Origin: Monosporascus cannonballus
Taxonomy: Eukaryota > Ascomycota > Sordariomycetes > Xylariales
Direction of reading: 5' to 3'
NCBI GenBank assembly: GCA_004154925.1
Contig: QJNS01000259.1
Span: 44,869-108,868 of the forward strand
Length of the DNA: 64,000 nt
The stretch's first letter is position 1. The number at the start of each line of letters is the position of its first letter. The notes beneath the pieces were generated by a model. The model made no database searches. It worked only from the letters and a program-made list of their open reading frames with translations, and was not told the origin of the DNA. The position numbers and the translations under genes were made by a program. Positions 40,201 to 52,742 of this stretch are shown here, one piece after another.

Positions 40201-41805
40201 TTTTATATAATTTAATATATTTTATTAAATTAAAAAAATATTCGAAAATATATATTATAAATTATATTTATAATTTATAATAATTAAAATATATTAAGTT
40301 TTTTATATTTTATTAAATTATTTAAATATTTTTAAATATAAAATTAATATATTTTATTATAATTTTATTTATTTATATATTATTAAAATTTTATAATATA
40401 ATATTATTATTAAATTATTTTATTATATATAATATATTTAATAATAATATTAAATATATTTTTAAATATATTAAATAATTTAATAATTAAAATTTAATAT
40501 TAATTATAATATTTTTATTATTATTTTTAAAATATTTATGTAATTATATTATAATATAATTATATAATATTATATAATATAATATATATAAAATAAATTT
40601 TAAATTATAATAAAAATTTTAAAATATATAAAATAAAATATTTTAACAAAATATTTTTTATTTTATAATTATATATTAATATAAAATTAATAATATATAT
40701 TTGATAAAATTTATTATATAAAATAATTTAAATTTTAAATTATTAAATAAATAATATAAATATAAATTTAAATAATTATATAAAATTATAAAATTAAATT
40801 TAAAATATATATATAATTATATATAAAATATTTAAAAAAAATTTAATAAAAATCTTTATTAAAAATATATTAAAATATATAAAGTAATTAAAATTTTTTT
40901 AAAATTTTATAATTAATTAAAAATTATATTTAAAATTAAATTTTATTTAATTATTTATATTTTATTTAAATTAAAAAAATATTATTAAATTTTATATAAT
41001 ATAAATTAATTTAAATTTAAATAAGAAAAATCAGCATAAAATAAAAAAGTTTTTAATTTAAAAACTTAAATTTAATTAATTTATAATTAAATAAAAAGAA
41101 TATTTAATTTTCGAAAATATTTAAAAATATATATAAAATTATATAAGTATTTAATATTTATTAAAACATATTTATTAATAATATTAATATCGCCAATAAT
41201 AACTTTTAAATTAAAATTTTTAAAAATATATTAATTGAAAAAATATTTAATAAAAATTATAATTATAATATTTTTGATTTTTTCGCATTTTCTTTTTTTA
41301 AATCGTCTATTATTTAAATTCTATAATTTCTAATTTTAACGTTTTAAATTAAAAAACTTTTTAACGATGTACACGAAAAAAATTATTGATACTTTTATTA
41401 ATATTTCGTTATTTATACGTTAACATTCTTTTTATTTTTTATTATAACTATAAAAGAATTGTTTTTTCGGTAACTGCTTTTTCTCGATTTAAACGGTTTT
41501 TTGTTCTTAATACGACGTAAAAAATCGATCGAAACGCCGGAATTCTCGCCAGGCATTAATTCTTAATATATTCGTTATAATTACGAATTTCGTTATTTAT
41601 TTAATATTTAATAGTAATTTCAAAATTATACCTATATATTATTATTTTCAAATTAAATTTCATAATATAAATAATTGAAGACCTTATACTTTCTTTTTAA
41701 TTCGAATTATTACAAAATTTACAATTAACTGTATAATTTACCGTAATAAAAGAACATTTATTAAAACAAAATCGTTAAAGGTAAATATCTTAGGGAAAAA
41801 ATTCG

Positions 41806-42175
41806 TATTACTACCTAGGTTAAAACCGATCGCAGAAACTGTCGAACTTATGCAAAAAGGTTACGTAATTTAGAATTTTCTTACTAATAACATCCAAATA
41901 AATCTATTCAAAATCAATCCTATTGAATAAAATGAAATTTATAATAATTTTAATACTACTTAAAAAATATTTAATTTACATATAATATATATATTTATTA
42001 TTTTTATAATATAAATAATATCACCTTATAATAATAATATGTTGTTTAAAACGCCTTTAATATTACGTAACGTAGTTAAGTTATTATATATATATATATA
42101 ATCTTATAATATTTCTTCAAATATAAACCCGTACGACTTATATTTAATCATTGGTGAAACCGCCTAGTCGTCACA
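41806..42175 (+). repeat. LTR-A copy 8, 3' LTR of the 5.3-kb element
   Basis: It starts tattactacctaggttaaaa and ends cctagtcgtcaca. Its right end is the least mutated CGTCACA in the window. It is preceded by a purine-rich tract ending at 41805. Its C/G content is far higher than that of the interior it bounds. Confidence 0.7.
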
Positions 42176-42449
42176 GTTTCGGCTATATGATAATTAATTA
42201 TAAAAATAAAAAAACATGTTTTATTACATAACCGATTACGACATATATATTTTTTATAACAGAAAAGATTTTTCAATATTTCATAAACAAAGGTTCTTAA
42301 AATAAAAATAAAAAAATATAGCACAATATAGAAACATTTTATTTTAATTAAGTTAATTAATATATAACGTTATGCGGTTTTACGGAAATGAGGTTTAAAA
42401 GTACGATTTAACATAATAACAAATAAAGGATTTACTAAAAAAATTCTTA

Positions 42450-42530
42450 AGGGCAAGATTTTGGGAAAGAGGAAATCGTGTTACGATTTGGCAAACTGCG
42501 GCTTTTAAGAACGATTGCAGCCAAGAAATT
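42450..42530 (+). repeat. LTR-A 5' tip with intact polypurine tract, cut by repeat B
   Basis: gattttgggaaagaggaaat is the cleanest polypurine tract of the family and sits directly before TGTTACGATTTGGCAAAC (from 42479). After about 50 bp the LTR match stops where repeat B begins (ttgcctcatcgcgatc). The LTR is therefore truncated or split by that repeat. This copy is what fixes the true direction of LTR-A. Confidence 0.6.
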
Positions 42531-42745
42531 GCCTCATCGCGATCAAGACCCCATTTTGGAGGTTATAGCTGCGCCGCAGGCGCAGCTGTAGCTAGAGGTT
42601 CCAAAATTTGTAACTTTAGATATATTGCCAAGGCGGGCCCACAAAAGTATTTACAAAAACAACAAACCTCCAAAATAAAGCTTGATAACAAATTATAAAT
42701 TTTAGGCTTCGTTTTGAAAAACTTTATATAAAATTTCGAAAACAT
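42527..42745 (+). repeat. Repeat B, best plus-strand copy, with GC-rich palindrome
   Basis: It opens ttgcctcatcgcgatcaag, continues accccattttggaggtt, and carries the perfect stem-loop gctgcgccgcaggcgcagc (42568-42586; 8-bp stem, loop gca). It then has aacctccaaaataaagctt and aacaaattataaattttagg. The same series, reverse-complemented, is at 55575-55786 and a degraded one is at 9505. A 60-codon frame across it is accidental. I cannot assign it to a known element class. Confidence 0.7.
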
Positions 42746-42908
42746 TTTTTAAAAAGTTGTAAATAAAATAATAATAAAAACCAATAATACAATCTAAAAA
42801 ACATTGTTATATATAATTTTGAAAACGCGGTTTTAATTATATATTAAACGCATTAATCGTGATTAATTTGGTAAAAATATGAAGAAAATAAAATAAAATC
42901 TTTGTCAA

Positions 42909-43115
42909 ATGTTTTGAGATCACAGTGAGAGGAACAATACGGATATGTTAAGGACCAGTCTGAAACTTGCCCTTCTTCCCTAAAAGAGGAGTGAGCAATT
43001 ACCTATAAAGTAATTACCACGCAGCGACCTCGTATCTATTGCGTAGAAATAACATATAGAATGCTTAGCGTTCCCTTAATGATGCGCACACTCCCTTAGC
43101 CTCTGACAATTTTGT
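42909..43115. repeat. Normal-composition insert of about 200 bp, possible solo LTR
   Basis: Between AT-rich flanks lies a block of mixed composition that begins near tgttttgagatcacagtgag and ends near cttagcctctgaca, so TG...CA ends can be drawn. The tips show weak inverted similarity. No convincing target duplication was found, and no second copy is in the window. It has no reading frame of note. Confidence 0.35.
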
Positions 43116-43717
43116 TTTAAATAAACTTTTTATCCAGAACGCTCTTATAATTATAACGTAATAATTACCGGCTGGAATATTTTTATAGATTTTCTAAAAA
43201 TTATTTAATATAGAAAATACCCGTTTAATAATATTTTTAATTAAATAGATAATAATTATTATATTATAATTATAAAAGCGTTCGTGATTCAATTAACATT
43301 TAGTTTTTTAGAGTTATAATGTAATAATTATAATCCGTACCGTTAAAAAAATAATATACGGATTTTTTCTTTATAAAATATATTAAGAAAATCTAATATA
43401 TAATAATGCAATCGGTAATTATGTTATTGCAACCATAAACGCGTTACGGTGGTTTATATCTCAGACTTTAACAGCGTTAAAATTATTTATTTTCCAAACC
43501 TTAATTTAGTTATATTAATTATAATTTTTATTAAAAAATTGAAAAATTTCTTATACGTATATTAACTTATTTTGGACCTATATATAAAGTTGCCGCTTTA
43601 TTGGATTTAATTTGAATGTATAACACTGTTTATTTAAAGTAATGTTTTTATTTCTTAACCTTTTTAAAAGGAAAAGTTAAAAATTTAAGTGGCGATGTTC
43701 AAAACAAGTCAATTTTT

Positions 43718-43838
43718 CGCATAATTCTAACTTAGGCCTTGTTAGTTCGTTTTGAGGATTCGGCATTTAATTGGTTAAAAAAAGAGTACATTAATATATC
43801 GAAACGAGCTAAAGAGGCCTAAGCTAGTTGAGATAACC
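43718..43838 (+). repeat. RIPed copy of the 44.87-kb MITE
   Basis: cttaggccttgttagttcgt at the left and acgagctaaagaggcctaag at the right are the terminal inverted repeats of the element at 44870, with C-to-T and G-to-A changes. It directly abuts an LTR-A fragment to its right. It lies inverted relative to the intact copy about 1.1 kb away. Confidence 0.65.
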
Positions 43839-43839
43839 A

Positions 43840-44134
43840 AGGAACTAGAAATAAAGTAAGTTACGTAATAGATTATTATTTATTGATAACAAACCCGTAA
43901 GCTAGATTATCAACTTAATAGCAACAAGTTAGTAAGCTAAAATAAATATATATGTTCGTTATTTCTATAATCTAAATAATACCAGCTTATAATAATAATT
44001 CCTTACTTACAATACCTTTAACATTACGAAAAGTAATTAATTACTCTATTTATTGCTTAAAATTTGCGATATTTTTATTAATATAAACTCGTACAACTTA
44101 GATTTAATAATTAATTAAACCTTTAACCGTTACA
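43840..44134 (+). repeat. LTR-A copy 9 (sense), 5'-truncated
   Basis: The part from agttacgtaatag through gcgatatttttattaatata to ccgttaca follows LTR-A. The first 60-70 bases of the LTR are missing where the MITE copy ends. The end (cgttaca) is one RIP step from CGTCACA. Confidence 0.6.
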
Positions 44135-44740
44135 CTTCTTCGTTATGAAGTAAATTTAACGTTTCTTTTTAAAGATCGAACTTTGGTTATTAAAATATAT
44201 AATTTTTTATAAAATAATTGTTTTTTCTTCCCTTTTTTAGCTATTAAATATATTTTTTCCCTCAATTTTCTTTTAAGCTTTTACATATTAATGGTGTTTT
44301 TTATGAGTAAGTTATTATTAAAATAAAATGTTTTTTAGAAATTTAGTAATAAGTGATTTTATATTACTAATTAATTCAAAAATCTTTTTAATAAATACTA
44401 AATCGTTATATTTATTTATTGATCTTTTATGAATTAATTACAGTAATTCAATTTGTTATTAAATTTTTAAAAATTATTTTATTGAATTATTTAGGTTAAA
44501 TTTAAAAGAATTAATTTAACATTCCATTTTTTAATTACTAATTCAATATTTGGTAGAATAAATTAAATATATAATATATTCATTCATTAAACAATTTGCG
44601 AATTTTTCTTATAATAAAAATTGCTAATTTTTAATGATAAATTTAAATTAAAAGTTTTAAAGCCAAATTAAGTAAATATTATTTATATGAAACTCCGATT
44701 TATTATATATCTTAATTTTTAAAATAAGTAGGTCGTAAAT
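44135..44740. other. AT-rich spacer
   Basis: AT-rich sequence without a recognisable repeat or reading frame lies between the truncated LTR-A and the normal-composition patch at 44.75 kb. Confidence 0.5.
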
Positions 44741-44744
44741 ATGC

Positions 44745-44869
44745 GTAATCTGTATGATTTGGCTCCCAGATTACCCCGATCAACTAGATCACCTTAAGAG
44801 CTTAGCTTCCCTGTCCAGGGTTTAGTCGTGACAGGTCTACGCTAGGCCTTAAAGGTTACCTCAGCTAGC
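44745..44869. other. Un-RIPed patch left of the MITE
   Basis: About 120 bp of normal composition lie directly beside the intact MITE. No frame or known motif is visible. It may be part of the same insertion or a scrap of old unique DNA. Confidence 0.4.
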
Positions 44870-44985
44870 TCAGGCCTCCCTGGCTCGTTTTCCCAATTTC
44901 TTCAAAGTTACTCAAGTACTGCTCCATAACGCTAAATATTAATTAATCAAATCCCAAATCCCCGTAACGAACCAGCGAGGCCTGA
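44870..44985 (-). mobile_element. Un-RIPed MITE, 116 bp, 20-bp terminal inverted repeats
   Basis: TCAGGCCTCCCTGGCTCGTT at the left and AACGAACCAGCGAGGCCTGA at the right pair with two mismatches. The inside is short and non-coding. Two RIPed relatives at 43718 and 10704 share both ends and the middle. This copy alone keeps its C and G, so it is either a recent arrival or was spared by RIP because of its small size. No target duplication is clear. The superfamily is unknown. Confidence 0.65.
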
Positions 44986-47900
44986 ATTATAATTACGTAA
45001 AAACGGCTTTATTTGATATATTTGCTTTTTTAAAAAAACAAAAATCCGTAATAACTTAATAATAATACGTTTTTATAAACATATATATATATATATACGA
45101 TTACTTTAATGATGGCTTATTATTAATATTACGATAATCCTAATCAGAATTTATTTGTTATTCTTAAACCTTAACGCATATAATAATTATAACCCGAACC
45201 CGTTATGTTATTATTTCTCCTTTTAAAATACGATAAATTCGAATTCTTTTAGTTTTTCCGGGTTACGCCCTTAAAATAAAATATACGTATATGGATTTTA
45301 AATTTCTGGTATTAATATAAAAAATTAATATAATGTTTAAAAGTTTTATTTGTAATTAGATTTTATACGATAATTTAAGCCAAATTATTAATTCGATTAT
45401 TCGGATTAATTAATTAATTAATATATTAAAAAAATAAATACGCAAATAATTATTAATATCTAAAGATTAATAGGAATTTTTAATTTTTATTAATTAAAAT
45501 CCTATTATATATAAATACCATAATATATTATACGAAAAATTTATAATTTTCGTAAAAGGGCTTGAATTCCGCCACCCGCCAAAAAAATTATTATTCGAAA
45601 TTAACGTATTTTATATTATTTTAAACGAAAATTAACGCTTTATAAAAATATTTACCCTTAATTAATTTAAATTTTTAAATTAAATAATTATATATTTAAG
45701 AAAAAAATAATAATCGTATAATACGAAACGGAAAACGAAACGGTTTTGTAATAATAACAATTCGGATATTTTTATATATCTTTTTTTCATAATCTTAATT
45801 ATTATAATTAAAATAATTTCTAAAATTAACGGCAATTATTGACCTTATTTATTAGGCAGGTTTTTATTATTTTCGTATTTATTACGGAATAATATTAATA
45901 AATTAAAAAGGTTAAATATTTGCAAATATTTATTATACGTTAAAAAAAATATAATTTCGGTTAATAAAGGAAATTAAAGTAACCATATTAATTCCTTTAT
46001 AATAATATAATTTTAATTAAAATGAATTACGTTTTATAATTAAGTACAATAATATAATATCATATTTTAATACGAAAATATAAATAGTTAAAATTATATT
46101 CGTAATATAACCATTTAATATAATATTGTTATATAAAATATTATTATTATTTTGCTTATTATTATAGCCGTATTTTTTAAAAAAAATTAAAGTAATCCAT
46201 ATTTTAGCTTAAATAATATTATAAAATAAAATAGTTTTATAAAACATTATAATAATATCTGGTATTATTTAATATTTTTTATTAATTCGTAATTAATATT
46301 ATCCGGATTTTATTTCCGGTTTTTGTTAATATATTTTATAAATATAATAAGCAAAATTTTTCCAATTTTCCCAAATTAAAATATATATTATATAAAAAGC
46401 ATTATTTGAGTTCGTTAAATGTAATTAACGAAAACGAAAGTATTATCGACGGCACTTATAATATTTATCGAAAACCTTTTTAAGGAATATATAAATATAA
46501 AAAAAATAATTTTATTAATTTTCGGAACGTTTTTGTTTTATTTATAAAGATTAGAAAATAATTAATTATATTCAGAAATTATAGGTTAATTAAGCCGAAA
46601 TAACCGATTTATACGATAAAAAACGATAACTTTTTTTATTTTTACTTTATTCCATATATAAATAAATTTTCTCTTCATAATTATACGTATTTATTAGCCC
46701 GATAATATAACCGGAATATATAAAATATAAATAATTTTAAAAATAAATCGTTAATTTTTAAATAAAATAATGTAATTATATTAAAAATTGTCAAAATTCC
46801 ATTTTTTCGAACTATTTATCCGTTATATATATAATATTTATATATTTGTATTATTTTTATAAATATTACGTATTCGATACGAATTATTTATAATAAAAAC
46901 ATTTAATATATATAAAATTTCCCGGAATATCTTAATTAAAAACTTTTTTTTGAAAATCGAATTTACCGAATTTATAGAATATATATATTTCCGGTTAACC
47001 GTCGCCGAATTTAAATTTATCGCATACAATATAGTTTTTAAGTATTTTGGTTATATCGGATAAATAGGAAAAATATTGTAGAATTTTAATTAAAATGTAT
47101 TAATAAATAAGGATGTTTTTAAAAAAGCTTTTTTATTATTATTCGTTAATAATACGTTATTTAATAATATAATTAATTTAACAGATAATTTATAAATATC
47201 TTATTTCTTTTATTTTAAAAATATAATTTATTTATATTATATATTAAATAATATAAATTTAATTAAAACGTACCGAATAAAAACTTTTTATCGGATAATT
47301 ATAAAGCGGAAATATTTTTAATATAACCGATATTTTATAAAGTAATAGCTTTTTTAACCTTATTAAAAATAATAATTAATTATCGATTAATACCGTTTTT
47401 ATCGATAAAAAATTACGAAATTATTATTATTTTTTCCGAAAAGCCCAAATTTATATATATCTTTCGTATATTATACAATATAACGACGTTAATTATATTA
47501 AACAGTTAATATCGATATTATTATTTCTTTTTTATAAGGCCGGTTAATTTAATTACGGTAAAAAGATATTTTATTTCGATTAAATATTACATTTTATAAT
47601 ATTAAATTAAATTCTTATTAATTCGATTTTAATATTAAGTTTAATTTCGATACAATTTAGGAAAAGAAAATATAAAAAATATTTAATCGAAAGGGCGAAT
47701 ATTATAATTTATAGCTTATTAACAAATTCCGCCGGTCGAAAAATAATATATATAATATTAATACTGTTTTTTTCCGAGTTTCGTATTTAATTAAATACCG
47801 TATATTTTTATAACGCGAATTTTATGCCCGTTATGTTTTTTTGCGAAATAAGGGTTATTTGGAATTTTTGTAACGATATTCTCGAACGTATTTATTTTTT

Positions 47901-49613
47901 ACTTTGGAATTTCTGGTTTATTAAAAGATATTTATTTCGGATTAAAAAAAATAATTAAAAATCCGAAAATATTTTGGTTACGAGTCGTAAAATTATAAAA
48001 ACTAAATTTATCGATTTTAATAATACCGTATTTATTGTTAATAACGTAAATAAGCTTAATTAGCTAAATACGGCAAAAAACGAAAATTAATTTATAAATA
48101 ATTTTAACGTAATTATCTAAAAAGCTTTTAATATCGAATTCGTTAAGGATAATTTGGTTCAAAATAACCATAATATTCCGCATATAAAAAAGTTATAATC
48201 TTATAATACAAATTATCGATAACTTAATTAATAATTTTAATTAAGGCGGTCCGTTTTATTATTATTGTTATCGGATAAGTAAAATAAAGGTTTATCGGAC
48301 GAAAACGAACCGTTAATATAATTTTTCATTTTTTTCCTATTTTATAATATATTTTTATATAAGCGATATAATATTTATATTATAATTTAAATATTAATAA
48401 AATTTTATTATTTATGTAATCTTAATAAATTAATATCGAAATCGTATTATATATTATTATAATTACTGAATTATTATATTAACGTAATTTATTTACTTGC
48501 GCTAATACAATTGTACATAAAAAAATATTTTATAATATAATAAAAAATATAATTATTAATAAAATTAATATAAGTAATTAAGTTTATAATTTGCATAATT
48601 TTAATTAATTATATTCTGTTCGAACGTTTTATTTTTTGTAAAATTATATAAAAATATTATATTATTTATATGGAAATATAACGTATAATTTCGGGTTAAC
48701 CCGTATATCCCGTTTATAAGTTATTTATTAATTAATATTTTTAAATATTTTTTAAGGTTTTTTTCTTTTTGTTCTGCTTTTTTTACGTATTATTATAATT
48801 TATATATTAATAATTCTTTTTACGTTTTCGGGTCCCAAAATCTTATTCGTTTTAAGCGTAATATTTATATTTAAATTTATTTAAAAAATTTTATTCGAAT
48901 TATATAATAATGCCAAGTATTTAAAAATTATATATAAATATTTTTCGCCGTATTTTTATACGTAATTTACCTATTTATTACTTATATAATTCCGTAAATT
49001 ATAATATTTATAAAATAACTATATAATATATATATTTTAATTAAGCAGCCCGGTTTATAAAATTATAAACCTTTTTTCGTATTATTTATATAATACCCGG
49101 TTTATATATTTTTTCGTTAAATTACGAAAGCCGTAATTAATCGAAAATCCGTAATTAATTTAATAATTTAATAATTTATAAGGCAAATATAATCCGTTAT
49201 AATGTAAATTTTATTTTATTAATTATTATTACAAAAAAAACTTTTAAATTATATTATTAATATTTAATATTTATATAAATATCGTATTTTTCCGTAATAA
49301 AAAGTTTTATTCGTAATATAAAGTTTTCGTAATATTACCGAATTTATAAATTTTTAATAATCGTAAGGTTTTTTTAATTAATATATATTTATATTAATAT
49401 TAAAACATAAAATATTTATTTTTTTCCAATTATCTGTTATATTAATATAAATTTATAATATATATCTAATATTTAAAATTGGTTAAATATAATATATATT
49501 TTTTATAAAAAATGTTTTATATTTTAAGATAATTAAATATTATTTAATCAATATAAAAATACCTTAATTAAAATTATGTTATTGTTTTCGCCTTATTATA
49601 AATTATTTTGGTA

Positions 49614-49800
49614 CCGGTTTTAGCTATTTTTTAATCAAGCATTTTATTACCCATTTTTAAAGTTATTTTTCGGAGATAAATTATTTTTGTTTTAGTATTT
49701 ATTCCGGTTATTTTTTAATTCGAGATTTTATTATTTATTTTTAAAATTATTTCGTAAAAGTAGGTTATTTTTCGGAAGTAAATTATTTTTCGGCGATATT
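49614..49800 (+). repeat. Tandem duplication, about 90-bp unit
   Basis: Unit 1 starts ccggttttagctatttttta at 49614 and unit 2 starts ccggttattttttaattcg at 49704. About 45 bases in each (…attttattaYYYatttttaaaRttat) align with transition differences, and both carry ttatttttcggaRRtaaatt. The unit count is two. Confidence 0.55.
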
Positions 49801-51513
49801 ATTATCGAATTTAATTTTTTAATTAGACGAACAAAACTTTTTAGGTTTATTTAAAATATATTATCGGGAGTTATAACGGATATTATTTTTATTATATCGG
49901 CAAAGAATTTATTTACTTTATATAATATCGTAAAATATATAAAAATATATATTATAATATGGATATCCGATATTAAGTAAAAAAATATTAATTAATAATT
50001 ATTATATTATAAATAATGTAATTTTATATATTAAAATATAATACATATTTGGAATTATAAAAAAGTATAATTAAATAAATAATATTAATTATATATTAAA
50101 TAATTATAATAATTATATTTAATATATATTTATTCGAAATAATTTAATAAATTATATTAAGACATTTATAATAAAATATCAAGGTTGTATAATTTATATA
50201 TAATTATTAAATTCTGTCTTTATATATTATTATTTTATTATAAAAAAATAATGTTAATTTTTTTATTTATATTTAATAACATATATAAATTTAATAATTT
50301 ATATATTTATAATTATATAATCTTAAAATATATATATATTTTAATTTTAATTATATATATTATTTTAAAATATTTTTATAATTTAGTAATTATCCGTAAA
50401 TTTTATTCGTATATTATAAATCTTTATATATTTCTTATTAATGTTAATAATATATTCAGTAACTATTTAATATATTAACTTCATTTTATTTATTATATTA
50501 TTTATTCTTTATTTATATTTTTAATTTTAATTAAATTAAATTTGTATTAATAAATTTTTAGGATTATTTATTTTTTTAATTATAATAATATATTTATATA
50601 TATTTAATATTACATAATTATTATAATATTATTATTATTATTTAATAAAATAAAATATCATAATCATATTTGAAAAATATATATAAAAATCGTAACGACA
50701 TTAAATTAACTTTTGATATAAATTATTTTAATTACGGCGTTATTTTTCGTATTTTATATTTTATTATATATATTATTTTTCCAAATTTTGCCCCAGCCTA
50801 TACAATAAACCTTTTTAAGTCAAATAATTATTTAATAAAATCCTAATATTATAAAGATTTTATAAGGTAAATTTTATTATTATATATTAAAAAACGTAAA
50901 TTATTTACCGTTATATATATATTAACGTATATTTTATTTACGAAAATTTCGGAATAATATTTAAATAAATATTTTAGAATTTTAATTATATATATATAAT
51001 TTATAAAAATTAATAAAAGATATATTTATATATTTTAATAACTTTTAAAATTCGTTTTTTTCTATATATTAAAATATAATAATAAAATTATTATTATAAA
51101 TAATACGGATTATTAAATAATAAATTTTTAAAATCGCAAAATAAACCTTTTCCTTATTATAAATTTAATTAATATATATTTTTAAAACATCGTATAATTT
51201 AAACCGTTAAGTATTTTCGGAAATTTATAATTTATAATAATTTGCGTAATATAAATAATATTAATGATAAAATAATCTTATAATTCCGGTTAAAAAATAT
51301 AAAACCGTAGTATATCTTATAATATATATTATATAAAAGTTATTTTCATAATATTAAACAAAAAAAATCCGTAATTATATATAATTAATTACCGAATAAA
51401 TAACTTTATATAAAAATTAAATTTTTAAATACCGTAATATATTTGGTATTAATATTAAAAATTTCGGCGGTTACCCGGAATATTTAATTATTATTATACT
51501 TATATAAAATTTT

Positions 51514-52170
51514 GATATAAAGGAATTCTTAGAATTAACCGAGGAAAAAATAAAGGAATTTTTAAAACCAGCTAAGGATTTAATTACGCCGATAAAGGAA
51601 AAACGCGGCAAAGGGAAAAAAATTAAATCCGGCTATTAACCTTTATTAAAGGAACCAAAAAACCCTAGTTCAAAAAAAATAATTACCAAAATCTTTAATA
51701 AAATAACAATAAAATATATAGGCGGCCTCGAAAAATATTAATTAGAACCGTACGCCGACAAATATTAATTTTAATTGTAAAAAAATAAGGTTATAAAACA
51801 TAATTAATAAGGATTTATTACAAACCCGGAATTTTAAATATTTCAAATTAATATTTAAAAAAATAAACGCCAGAATAACTATATTAATAACGAAAAAATA
51901 ATTTTCCTAATATTGGCAAAACATTATTTATATTATTTATTTATCCGTATAATTAATTTCTTACCCTAATTACTTAACCCGAATTAAGGTATTTTAAAAG
52001 TTAAAAAAAATATTTAGGAATTAATATAACAAATTCAAAAAAAACCGGAAAATAAAATTTAAAACTTTTAAATTCGATATCATAAATTAAAGGCTATAAA
52101 TTAAAAAAAATAATTTGCTAATAATTATAATAAATTATAATTCGAATCACATAATATAAAATTTCGTTGA
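51514..52170 (+). pseudogene. RIP-destroyed coding remnant of a repeat, family unknown
   Basis: From 51514 the plus frame is open for 41 codons and reads IKEFLELTEEKIKEFLKPA, then KDLITPIKEKRGKGKKIKSG. After that the same frame carries more than a dozen stops, every one TAA or TAG. All are explained by CAA or CAG (Gln) changed to TAA or TAG by C-to-T. Between the stops the text stays protein-like, for example IIFLILAKHYLYYLFIRI. The frame ends at a TGA at 52168-52170. This is the classic fate of a transposon gene under RIP. The domain cannot be named; a gag-like or replicase-like protein are both possible. Confidence 0.55.
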
Positions 52171-52553
52171 ACTTTTTAATTAAAAAAAGTTATTATATAT
52201 TTATTATAATATATAATTAATCCGGATTAAAACGAATTAATATTTTATATAAAATTTAATAAATTAAAAATTAATAAAAATAATAAATTTAATAAATAAA
52301 TAATATATTAATAATTTTAATTAATATTATATAAATATTTATAATTCTTGCGTTTTAGAACCGTAACGCCGCGCCGAAACTAAATATATTTTTTGTTATT
52401 AATTTTAATTAAAACTAGCAAAATTTATTTTTTATTTTTTAATTTAATATTGCAATTATTCTTTAATTTAATATTAATATTATTATCCGATAAATATTAT
52501 TTATTTTTAATACGTAATTCTTTAATTTCGATAAAAATTCTTATTTTAATTTT

Positions 52554-52742
52554 TTGGATATATTATTTATAATATCGGGTTATAAATTATTATATTTTGG
52601 CGATACCGGCGATATCGGTAATAATATAAAAATAAAGGAATTATACGAATATAAATATAATAACGAAAACGGGGTTAAAAAGTTAAAAATATTTAGGAAG
52701 GATAAGTTTTATACCGATATTATAAATAAAAAAATAAAATAA
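52554..52742 (+). pseudogene. Likely RIP-altered acidic coding fragment
   Basis: A 62-codon open frame includes GYKLLYFGDTGDIGNN and KIKELYEYKYNNENGVKKLK. Its many Lys and Asn codons (AAA, AAT) could be former Glu and Asp (GAA, GAT) after G-to-A change on this strand, which would give an acidic stretch. It lies about 400 bp downstream of the remnant at 51514 on the same strand and may belong to the same element. No family is recognised, and this could be chance. Confidence 0.3.

Larger units (their letters stand above)
36850..42175 (+). mobile_element. RIP-destroyed LTR retrotransposon, 5.3 kb
   Basis: Two LTR-A copies in direct orientation bound it: 36850-37222 (373 bp, starting tgttacgacctagg) and 41806-42175 (370 bp, ending tcgtcaca). 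A purine-rich stretch (cttagggaaaaaattcg) lies directly before the right LTR, as a polypurine tract should. The sense is therefore plus, and the left LTR is the 5' one. The 4.6-kb interior, especially about 38.1-41.2 kb, is almost only A and T, with C and G nearly absent. No gag, protease, reverse transcriptase or integrase motif survives. Family (Ty3 or Ty1 type) cannot be read. Flanking 5-mers (attta and gtttc) do not match, so the pairing of the two LTRs is inferred from orientation and purine tract. Confidence 0.65.

Noticed and set aside
38100..41250. Possible mitochondrial DNA insertion because of extreme A/T
   Set aside because: It lies between two LTR-A copies in direct orientation, with a polypurine tract at the right place, and no mitochondrial gene or tRNA is visible. 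A RIPed element explains it better.
42563..42745. 60-codon minus-strand frame across the palindrome of repeat B
   Set aside because: It is not conserved in the other copies of repeat B. The Ala-rich part is just the palindrome read through.
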